Positions 1-4,905 of a stretch of DNA of 7,920 bases are shown here, in pieces; the first letter of the stretch is position 1, and each line of letters starts with the position of its first letter. The translations under genes and the position numbers were made by a program. A model generated the notes under the pieces. It worked only from the letters and a program-made list of their open reading frames with translations, searched no databases and was not told the origin of the DNA. The DNA is from an uncultured Mycoplasmatota bacterium. Its GTDB lineage: Bacteria > Bacillota_I > Bacilli_A > RF39 > UBA660. The DNA lies in contig CAMYRF010000032.1 in NCBI GenBank assembly GCA_947296775.1, positions 1 through 7,920 of the forward strand, in the 5' to 3' direction.

Positions 1-293
1 TAGGCGAGGGAGTATTTATAGACCATGGAAGTGGCGTAGTAATCGGGGAAACGGCCATAATCGGTAATAATGTGACAATTTATCATGGCGTAACACTAGG
101 TGGCACAGGAAAAGAAAAAGGCAAACGACATCCTACTGTTAAAGATAACGCCTTCATAGGTGCAGGTTCAAAAATATTAGGTAATATAACAATTGGACAA
201 AATGTAAAAGTAGGGGCTAATGCTGTAGTATTAAAAGATGTTCCAGATGGTGCTACAGTAGTGGGAATTCCAGCCAAAGTAGTAAAAATATAA
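1..293 (+). CDS. cysE: Serine O-acetyltransferase, C-terminal part (5' end outside window)
   Basis: This enzyme transfers an acetyl group from acetyl-CoA to L-serine, giving O-acetylserine, the committed step of cysteine synthesis in the cytoplasm. The reading frame starts at base 3, with no start codon in the window, and gives about 96 residues to a TAA stop at 291-293. It shows the left-handed beta-helix hexapeptide repeats of the family. The diagnostic stretches are IDHGSGVVIGETA (the Asp-His pair corresponds to the catalytic pair of CysE), HGVTLGGTG (acetyl-CoA loop), KRHPT, then IGAGSKILGNI and the closing GIPAKVV. The C-terminus is short, as in many Gram-positive CysE proteins. A convergent hairpin follows directly. 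Other hexapeptide acetyltransferases share the fold, but the IDHG, TLGGTG and KRHP combination is specific to CysE. What precedes it in the operon cannot be seen. Confidence 0.93.
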   Translation, partial: GEGVFIDHGSGVVIGETAIIGNNVTIYHGVTLGGTGKEKGKRHPTVKDNAFIGAGSKILGNITIGQNVKVGANAVVLKDVPDGATVVGIPAKVVKI

Positions 294-298
294 CAAAA

Positions 299-321
299 AA
301 ACTATCTTTTTAAGATAGTTT
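299..321. terminator. Bidirectional intrinsic terminator between cysE and the DUF5684-like gene
   Basis: A perfect 10-bp stem (299-308 with 312-321, core AACTATCTT/AAGATAGTT) closes a 3-nt TTT loop. On the plus strand it is followed by ATTTTG. On the minus strand it is followed by a run of seven T (complement of 294-300), so it should end transcription in both directions, better for the minus strand gene. The stop codon of the minus strand gene (320-322) overlaps the stem. Confidence 0.8.
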
Positions 322-715
322 ATTTTGTCCCTATATATTGTGCTGAACCAAACCCTAGCATCATAATAAAGATTGGACTTAGGAATATTAATCCTAGTGT
401 ATATCCTGCACCTTTATTAAATGCAGCGGCTAGTTTAACATATACAATAATTAACATAACAAAATTTACAAATGGAATTAATAATAGTAAGAATAACCAA
501 CCATTACCCATTGTAATTTTGAATAATAAGTACATGTTGTAGAATGGAATAATTGCTCCCCATCCTGGAACTCCAGCTTTGCTAAACACTTTCCACATAC
601 CAACGATAGTTAGAATACCTAAAACAAGTCCTATTATCATAGGTACAACGAAAACTGCTGGATCAATACTTACTGTGTCATATGTTTGACCATAATAACT
701 ATTGTAATCTGTCAT
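320..715 (-). CDS. Small polytopic membrane protein, DUF5684-like
   Basis: A 131-residue membrane protein of unknown function. After a hydrophilic, tyrosine-rich N-terminus (about 1-19) there are hydrophobic segments at about 20-41, 52-68, 71-95 and 104-123. The conserved signature is W41-K-V-F-x-K-A-G-x-P-G-W52 followed by IIPFYN (55-60), then a later AFNKGAGYTLGL and GFGSAQY. I recognise this pattern (W..F.KAG.PGW..IIP.YN) as DUF5684. Nothing in the sequence gives a biochemical role. The longer reading from GTG at 724 is unlikely because that GTG overlaps the Shine-Dalgarno sequence GGAG (727-724). The ATG at 715 lies 8 nt beyond GGAG, so I place the start there. The gene stands alone, convergent with cysE and divergent from the GH25 gene. 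Confidence 0.85.
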   Translation of the reverse strand: MTDYNSYYGQTYDTVSIDPAVFVVPMIIGLVLGILTIVGMWKVFSKAGVPGWGAIIPFYNMYLLFKITMGNGWLFLLLLIPFVNFVMLIIVYVKLAAAFNKGAGYTLGLIFLSPIFIMMLGFGSAQYIGTK

Positions 716-723
716 ATCATACA

Positions 724-730
724 CTCCTTT
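724..730 (-). promoter_or_regulatory. Ribosome binding site that decides the DUF5684-like start
   Basis: The minus strand reads AAAGGAG at 730-724, followed after 8 nt by ATG (715-713). The in-frame GTG at 724-722 shares its first base with this site and cannot be served by it, which argues for the ATG. Confidence 0.75.
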
Positions 731-742
731 CTATTATAATAT

Positions 743-771
743 ACCATATTTTTTAAATAAAATATACCCAA
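743..771 (-). promoter_or_regulatory. Possible promoter of the DUF5684-like gene
   Basis: On the minus strand, TTGGGT (771-766) and TATGGT (748-743) are 17 bp apart, about 30 nt upstream of the start codon. Better -10 boxes (TATATT at 743-738, TATAAT at 738-733) lie nearby but have no -35 at proper spacing, so the exact promoter is uncertain. Confidence 0.3.
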
Positions 772-836
772 GTTAGGTATAAATCGTTTCTATTTTTTTT
801 ATTAAGAATATAAATTAATAGAAAGGGGAAGAAGTT

Positions 837-1838
837 ATGGAATATAGAGGAATAGATATTTCTAAATACCAAGGAACTGTGGACTTTAAAAAAGTAAAAG
901 ATACAGGAGTTGAATTTGTAATCGCAAGAATTGGTTATGGTATGTACGAAAATCAAAAAGACCCAAGATTTGAAGAATACTATAAAGATGCTGTAGATAA
1001 TAACATGCCAGTTGGTGTCTATTTATATTCGTATGCTCTAAATGTTGATGATGCAAAAAGGGAAGCAGATGTAGTATTAAATTGGTTAAAAAATAGACGA
1101 TTAAATTTACCTGTTTATTATGATATAGAAGATAAAAGTCAGGAAAATTTAGGAAAAACTACTTTAACCAATATGTGTATTGCTTTCTGTGACAGAATAG
1201 AAAAAGCAGGATATTGGGCAGGAGTATATGCAAATAAATATTGGCTTACTTCAATTTTAAATGCAGAAGAACTTCAAAAAAGATATACTATATGGGTTGC
1301 ACAATATAATACAGAAAATACATATAAAGGTAGATTCGATATGTGGCAATATACATCTGGAGGAAAAGTAAATGGTATAAATGGTAATGTTGATATGAAT
1401 ATTTTATACCGTGATATTTTCAGTGATAGAGAAGGAGAAGATACAGGAACACCAGAACCATCATTACCAGATTTAAGCAAGTATAAAGGCGATTCAATAG
1501 TAGATGCCTTAAAGAGTATAGGTTACGATAGTTCTTTTGATTCAAGAAAAAGATTATATAAAGAAGCAGGATTTAATGATAATTATACTGGAAGTGCTGT
1601 TCAAAACATCAACCTATTAAAAAGGTTACAAGGAAATTATCAAAGTGAGTATTACCCAAGAGCAAGTTATAAAGGATTTTCATTAGTAGATGGGCTAAAA
1701 AGCATAGGCGTTGATAGTTCATTTAATAATAGAACAAAAATCGCAAACAAAAACGACATAACAAAATATACAGGCTCAATATTTCAAAATACAAAACTAT
1801 TAAATCTACTAAAAGAGGGCAAACTAAAAAGAGCATAA
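837..1838 (+). CDS. GH25 family muramidase (lysozyme) with two C-terminal repeats
   Basis: GH25 enzymes hydrolyse the beta-1,4 bond between N-acetylmuramic acid and N-acetylglucosamine in peptidoglycan. The catalytic domain fills residues 1-195: GIDISKYQG with D7, VIARIGYG, GVYLYSYA, then YYDIED with D96 and E98 (the family's catalytic D-x-E), IWVAQY, WQYTSGG and NVDMN with D186. A short acidic/proline linker (about 197-212) leads to two related repeats of about 50 residues (216-264 and 278-325), probably cell-wall binding. The 333-residue length suits a phage-type endolysin. There is no signal peptide: the protein starts directly at the first beta strand, and AAGGGG lies 8 nt before the ATG. 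No phage gene is near, so it may be a domesticated lysin or use non-classical export. No convincing promoter is seen; TATAAA at 809-814 is the best -10 candidate. The stop codon lies in the loop of the downstream terminator. Confidence 0.93.
   Translation: MEYRGIDISKYQGTVDFKKVKDTGVEFVIARIGYGMYENQKDPRFEEYYKDAVDNNMPVGVYLYSYALNVDDAKREADVVLNWLKNRRLNLPVYYDIEDKSQENLGKTTLTNMCIAFCDRIEKAGYWAGVYANKYWLTSILNAEELQKRYTIWVAQYNTENTYKGRFDMWQYTSGGKVNGINGNVDMNILYRDIFSDREGEDTGTPEPSLPDLSKYKGDSIVDALKSIGYDSSFDSRKRLYKEAGFNDNYTGSAVQNINLLKRLQGNYQSEYYPRASYKGFSLVDGLKSIGVDSSFNNRTKIANKNDITKYTGSIFQNTKLLNLLKEGKLKRA
1482..1811 (+). repeat. Two tandem ~50-residue repeats in the GH25 protein
   Basis: Protein-level repeat. Unit 1 is encoded at 1482-1628 (residues 216-264) and unit 2 at 1668-1811 (278-325). 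Both follow the plan Y-K-G-x-S-(I/L)-V-D-x-L-K-S-I-G-x-D-S-S-F, about 15 variable residues, Y-T-G-S-x-x-Q-N, then LL and a Leu-rich end. A 13-residue Tyr-rich spacer separates them. The arrangement recalls C-terminal wall-binding repeats of phage endolysins. Assignment to a named repeat family such as Cpl-7/CW_7 is not certain. Confidence 0.75.
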
Positions 1839-1849
1839 AAGCTCTTTTT
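1826..1849. terminator. Bidirectional terminator shared by the GH25 gene and tspO
   Basis: A perfect 9-bp stem, AAAAAGAGC (1826-1834) with GCTCTTTTT (1841-1849), closes the 6-nt loop ATAAAA. The flanking A and T runs give a T-tract on each strand. The GH25 stop codon (1836-1838) lies inside the loop, and the tspO stop codon (1850-1848 on the minus strand) overlaps the distal arm. One 24-bp element therefore closes both convergent genes. Confidence 0.8.
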
Positions 1850-2288
1850 AATTTAATAAATAGATTCCTAAATTTAAATATCCAGCAAATAAAATCCATA
1901 ATAAATAGGGAATTTGTAAGTATGATGCCACTTTATCGATTTTATAAAATTCTATAATCATTTTAACAACTAAAATAACTAATAGAATAATCCACGCAAA
2001 CGCAAATAACCTTAATTTAAAAACAAAGAATATAATTGACCATAAAGCATTCACACCTAACTGAACATAATAAATCATAGGTACTGTTTCTTTTTTAGAT
2101 ACTAAATAAGTACTCACACCCATTAAAATGTATAGAATAGTCCAAACAATAGGAAATAAAAAACCTGGTGGTGCAAGTGGTGGCTGCTTTAAAGAATTAT
2201 AATCCATAAATGGCATTGTAATAAGCGCAACTATTCCTCCCACAATCAAAGGAATTAAAATATAAATAATTAACTTTTTAAAATTCAT
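1848..2288 (-). CDS. tspO: TspO/MBR family membrane protein (tryptophan-rich sensory protein)
   Basis: A 146-residue protein with five predicted membrane segments (about 6-26, 43-63, 72-90, 95-113, 121-143), the usual size and topology of TspO/MBR (peripheral benzodiazepine receptor type) proteins. Family motifs are in the expected places: PPLAPPGFLFPIVW (36-49) followed by TILYILMG, NALWS (80-84), and the closing PYLLW, FAGYLN block (127-139). Aromatic residues W49, W83 and W131 lie in those motifs. Family members bind porphyrins and act in stress responses; the substrate here is unknown. AGGAGG (2299-2294) lies 5 nt before the ATG, a strong ribosome binding site. The gene diverges from the response regulator across a 95-bp gap and converges on the GH25 gene. 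Confidence 0.92.
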   Translation of the reverse strand: MNFKKLIIYILIPLIVGGIVALITMPFMDYNSLKQPPLAPPGFLFPIVWTILYILMGVSTYLVSKKETVPMIYYVQLGVNALWSIIFFVFKLRLFAFAWIILLVILVVKMIIEFYKIDKVASYLQIPYLLWILFAGYLNLGIYLLN

Positions 2289-2328
2289 ATACGCCTCCTA
2301 ATAAATAGTATTATAAAAAAAAGAAAAT

Positions 2329-2357
2329 ATTATAACGTTTGCTTTTTATATCACTAA
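2329..2357 (-). promoter_or_regulatory. Candidate tspO promoter region
   Basis: The minus strand has two perfect TATAAT boxes, at 2334-2329 and 2315-2310. Neither has a good -35: the first has TTAGTG (2357-2352) 17 bp upstream, the second only ACGTTA (2338-2333). The upstream part overlaps the left arm of the inverted repeat at 2345-2384, so one regulator could affect both divergent promoters. The exact promoter is uncertain. Confidence 0.35.
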
Positions 2358-2367
2358 ATTGTATAAT
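2339..2367 (+). promoter_or_regulatory. Promoter of the response regulator/kinase pair
   Basis: TTGCTT (2339-2344) and a perfect TATAAT (2362-2367) are 17 bp apart, a good vegetative sigma-factor promoter. Transcription would begin near 2374, only about 10 nt before the ATG at 2384. The ribosome binding sequence GGTGAT (2374-2379) would then sit at the very 5' end of the message. Confidence 0.65.
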
Positions 2368-2384
2368 AAAAATGGTGATATAAA
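2345..2384. repeat. 10-bp inverted repeat bracketing the -10 region of the regulator gene
   Basis: TTTATATCAC (2345-2354) is repeated in perfect inverse as GTGATATAAA (2375-2384), with a 20-bp spacer that holds the -10 box. Arm centres are 30 bp apart, about three helical turns. The right arm covers the ribosome binding sequence and the first base of the start codon. It could be an operator for a repressor. It is less likely to act as an RNA hairpin, because the predicted start near 2374 leaves the left arm untranscribed. Confidence 0.6.
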
Positions 2385-3049
2385 TGAAAACAATATTAAT
2401 AGTAGAAGACGAAGAAAAAATTAGAGAAGAATTAAAAAACTTTTTAACAAACAATGGATATAATGTAGAAATAATTACAGACTTTGAAAATACTGAAAGT
2501 GAAATATTAAAAATAAACACCGATTTAATATTATTAGATATAAATATACCAAATAAAAATGGAATGTATTTATGTAAAGAAATAAGAAAAAACTTAAAAA
2601 CACCTATTATTATTGTTACAAGTAGAAATAACGAAATGGACGAACTATTATGTATGAACTATGGAGCCGATGATTTTATCGCAAAACCTTACAATCCACT
2701 AGTTTTACTTGCACATATAGAAGCAGTACTAAAAAGATTCGCACCAGACCTAGATAAAGCAATCCCGTTCAAAAACATAAAAGTAATCCCTGCCAAAAGC
2801 GTAATAAAAACAGAAACTGAAGAAATAGAACTTTCCAAAAATGAATTAAAAATACTTACATATTTATTAGATAAACAAGGTACAATAGTATCTAGATATG
2901 AACTTATGGATTATTTATGGAATAGTGAAGTCTTTATAGATGATAATACCTTAACAGTTAATATAACTAGATTAAGAAAAAAACTAGAAGACATAGGTTT
3001 AGAAAATATTATTGAAACTAGAAGGGGACAAGGGTATATAATTTTATGA
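2384..3049 (+). CDS. bceR: OmpR-family response regulator, BceR-like
   Basis: A 221-residue cytoplasmic two-component transcription factor. The receiver domain (1-118) has the acidic pocket E8-D9, phosphoacceptor D52 in LILLDINIP, T79 in IIVTS, and K101-P102 in IAKPYNP. The winged-helix DNA-binding domain (about 126-221) has ELSKNELKIL, the recognition region DDNTLTVNITRLRKKL, and the closing ETRRGQGYIIL, as in PhoB/OmpR regulators. Its last four bases overlap the kinase start (ATGA at 3046-3049), so the pair is translationally coupled. With the small-sensor kinase and Bce-type transporter downstream it fits the BceR group, which activates the transporter promoter; a matching palindrome lies at 4055-4072. 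Translation probably uses GGTGAT (2374-2379), which matches the 3' part of the anti-SD complement. The gene ends in TGA, the only complete gene here that does. The symbol is a family-level call; the inducing peptide is unknown. Confidence 0.92.
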   Translation: MKTILIVEDEEKIREELKNFLTNNGYNVEIITDFENTESEILKINTDLILLDINIPNKNGMYLCKEIRKNLKTPIIIVTSRNNEMDELLCMNYGADDFIAKPYNPLVLLAHIEAVLKRFAPDLDKAIPFKNIKVIPAKSVIKTETEEIELSKNELKILTYLLDKQGTIVSRYELMDYLWNSEVFIDDNTLTVNITRLRKKLEDIGLENIIETRRGQGYIIL

Positions 3050-4053
3050 AATTCATAGATTACTTAAAAGATAAAATTATTGAAATAGTACTAATAAATC
3101 TATTCGTAATAATTACAACACTCATTTTGTATAGTTTAAAATGTAATGGATGGATTATATTTGATATAGTATTTTTAATATATTTGGTAGAAATTATTAA
3201 CTTTACAAGCGACTATATAAAAAGAAAAAAATTCTACAATAACACATTAAACTTACTTGAAGATTTAGATAATAAAAATCTAATACATGAACTTATTCCA
3301 GAAACTAATTTTATAGATAGTAAAATTCTAAAAGAAATATTATACGAAACTAATAAATATAAAATAGAAGAAATAAACAAATATAAAAATAAAGAAAAAG
3401 AATTTAAAGAATTTATTGAAATGTGGGTTCATGAAATAAAAACACCACTATCATCTGCTATGTTAACAACATATAATAATAAAAGTAAACTATCAGATGA
3501 TATAAAAATAGAACTAGATAAAATCGATGCCTATGTTCAACAAGTACTATTTTATGCAAGAAGCGAAGTAGTATCAAAAGACTATATAATAAAACAAGTA
3601 TCATTAGAAAATGTAATAAATAAAGTTATATTAAAACATAAGAGAGATTTTTTATTAAAAAAAATAAATTTAGAATTAAAAGATTTAGATACTATAGTAA
3701 ATACCGATACAAAATGGCTTGAATATATAATTGATCAAATTATCACCAATAGTATTAAATATATAGATGAAAATCCAAAAATAAAAATATATATAAAGCA
3801 AAATAAAAATGATGTAAAATTAATCATCGAGGATAATGGTATAGGTATAAAATCAAACGATTTACCAAGAATATTTGATAAAGGATTTACTGGAAGTAAT
3901 GGTAGAAATAATAATACATCCACAGGAATAGGGCTATATCTAGTGAAAAAACTATGCAATAAATTAAAACATAATATTGAAATAGAAAGTGAAAATGGTA
4001 CTAAAGCCATTATTACATTTCCAGTAGGATCACTTACAAATGAAATAAAATAA
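3046..4053 (+). CDS. bceS: Intramembrane-sensing histidine kinase, BceS-like
   Basis: A 335-residue membrane histidine kinase that would phosphorylate the upstream regulator. Two membrane helices (about 12-31 and 35-53) are joined by only a few residues (around K32-C33-N34), so there is no extracellular sensor domain. This is the hallmark of Bce-type kinases, which take their signal from the transporter. A charged linker, probably coiled, follows (about 93-122). The H-box is MWVHEIKTPLS with H129. The ATPase domain has an N-box around DQIITNSIKY (N235), the G1 box EDNGIGI (D263-G267), an F-box PRIFDKGF (274-281) and the G2 box STGIGLYLVKKL (from 292). All key residues are present. It overlaps the regulator by 4 bp, and the palindromic element begins at its stop codon. 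Confidence 0.92.
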   Translation: MKFIDYLKDKIIEIVLINLFVIITTLILYSLKCNGWIIFDIVFLIYLVEIINFTSDYIKRKKFYNNTLNLLEDLDNKNLIHELIPETNFIDSKILKEILYETNKYKIEEINKYKNKEKEFKEFIEMWVHEIKTPLSSAMLTTYNNKSKLSDDIKIELDKIDAYVQQVLFYARSEVVSKDYIIKQVSLENVINKVILKHKRDFLLKKINLELKDLDTIVNTDTKWLEYIIDQIITNSIKYIDENPKIKIYIKQNKNDVKLIIEDNGIGIKSNDLPRIFDKGFTGSNGRNNNTSTGIGLYLVKKLCNKLKHNIEIESENGTKAIITFPVGSLTNEIK

Positions 4054-4076
4054 GCCTTACAGAATTGTAAGGTTTT
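4052..4076 (+). terminator. Possible weak terminator after the kinase gene (overlaps candidate operator)
   Basis: Bases 4052-4061 can pair with 4066-4075 (10 bp with one G-U pair) around a GAAT loop. The run of T after it is only TTTT (4073-4076) and partly inside the stem, then GTAATAAA. As a terminator it is weak and would let some transcription pass to the ATPase and permease genes. The same bases form the palindrome described separately. Confidence 0.4.
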
Positions 4077-4080
4077 GTAA
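4055..4080. promoter_or_regulatory. Candidate BceR-type operator upstream of the transporter promoter
   Basis: A perfect palindrome CCTTACA-GAAT-TGTAAGG (4055-4072) contains TTACA-N4-TGTAA, which fits the TNACA-N4-TGTAA consensus I recall for BceR-like regulators. A further half-site TTGTAA at 4075-4080 repeats TTGTAA at 4065-4070 exactly 10 bp on, one helical turn. The palindrome centre is about 62 bp before the predicted transcription start and its edge is 18 bp before the -35 box, a usual place for an activator. Confidence 0.65.
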
Positions 4081-4090
4081 TAAAAATAAA

Positions 4091-4119
4091 TTGTTAAATA
4101 AAAAACATTATTCTATAAT
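4091..4119 (+). promoter_or_regulatory. Promoter of the ABC transporter genes
   Basis: TTGTTA (4091-4096) and a perfect TATAAT (4114-4119) are separated by 17 bp. Transcription would start near 4126, close to the ribosome binding site GCGGAGGG (4124-4131), which lies 6 nt before the ATG at 4138. The -35 matches TTGACA at four of six positions, as expected for an activated promoter. Confidence 0.75.
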
Positions 4120-4137
4120 TAAAGCGGAGGGAAGAAA

Positions 4138-4905
4138 ATGGAAAACATTTTAAAAATTAGTAATGTAGAAAAATACTACGGAAATAAAAGTAATTTAACC
4201 AAAGCCGTCGATAATATTAGTTTCGATGTTAAAGAAGGAGAATTTGTTGGAATCATGGGAGCCTCAGGTTCAGGTAAAACAACCTTACTTAACTGTATAG
4301 CAACAATCGATAAAGTAACTTCTGGACATATTATAATAGATAAAACTGATGTTACCGCACTTAAAGGAAATAAATTAAACAAATTTAGAAGAGAAGATTT
4401 AGGATTTATATTTCAAAACTTTAATCTGTTAGATACCTTAACAGCATATGAAAATATTGCTCTTGCACTTACAATTCAAAAGGTAAAACCAAAAGAAATA
4501 GATAAAAGAGTAAGAGAAATTGCAGAAACTCTAGGAATCACTCACGTACTTGATAAATATCCATATCAAATGAGTGGGGGAGAAAACCAAAGAATTGCCT
4601 CAGCCAGAGCAATAATCACAAATCCAAAATTAATTTTAGCCGATGAACCAACAGGAGCACTAGATAGTAAATCAGCAAGACAACTATTAGAAACATTTGA
4701 ATATTTAAATAAAGACTTAAAAGCAACAATCCTAATGGTAACACATGATGCCTTTACTGCCAGTTATTGTAATCGTATTTTATTCATCAAAGATGGAAAA
4801 ATCTTTAACGAACTTATAAAAGGAAATGACACCAGAAAAGAATTCTTTGATAAAATTATTGATGTTGTTACACTACTTGGAGGAGATCTAAATGATGCTC
4901 TTTAA
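4138..4905 (+). CDS. bceA: ABC transporter ATP-binding protein, BceA-like
   Basis: A 255-residue cytoplasmic ATPase that powers the FtsX-type permease encoded next. Walker A is GASGSGKTT (41-49), the Q-loop is IFQNFN with Q93, the signature is MSGGENQR (145-152), Walker B is LILADEP (165-171), the D-loop is ALDS (174-177) and the H-loop is VTHD with H203. All catalytic positions are intact. The C-terminal tail after the core, with RKEFFDKII and LLGGDLNDAL, is typical of BceA/MacB-like peptide-resistance ATPases. The last 14 bases overlap the permease gene, which implies coupled, balanced translation. In studied systems this pair frees lipid II cycle targets from peptides such as bacitracin or lantibiotics and also drives signalling to the kinase. 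The substrate here cannot be read from the sequence. Confidence 0.94.
   Translation: MENILKISNVEKYYGNKSNLTKAVDNISFDVKEGEFVGIMGASGSGKTTLLNCIATIDKVTSGHIIIDKTDVTALKGNKLNKFRREDLGFIFQNFNLLDTLTAYENIALALTIQKVKPKEIDKRVREIAETLGITHVLDKYPYQMSGGENQRIASARAIITNPKLILADEPTGALDSKSARQLLETFEYLNKDLKATILMVTHDAFTASYCNRILFIKDGKIFNELIKGNDTRKEFFDKIIDVVTLLGGDLNDAL
4881..4885 (+). promoter_or_regulatory. Ribosome binding site of the permease gene, inside the ATPase gene
   Basis: AGGAG, within the longer GGAGGAG run at 4879-4885, lies in the last codons of the ATPase gene, 6 nt before ATG 4892 and 9 nt before the adjacent ATG 4895. Either ATG could be the start; they differ by one methionine. Confidence 0.7.

Noticed and set aside
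722..724. GTG start for the DUF5684-like gene, giving three extra residues
   Set aside because: The GTG overlaps the only Shine-Dalgarno sequence; the ATG at 715 has proper 8-nt spacing.
837..1838. Prophage remnant around the GH25 gene
   Set aside because: No integrase, structural phage gene, holin or attachment-like repeat is seen; neighbours are chromosomal membrane protein genes.
3047..3049. TGA read as tryptophan (Mycoplasma code)
   Set aside because: All tryptophans in the window are TGG, and the TGA forms a normal ATGA overlap between regulator and kinase, at a family-typical C-terminus (RRGQGYIIL).
4570..4593. ATPase signature MSGGENQR instead of LSGGQQQR as an unusual variant
   Set aside because: Glu at this position and other substitutions around SGG are common in working ABC ATPases; all catalytic residues are intact.
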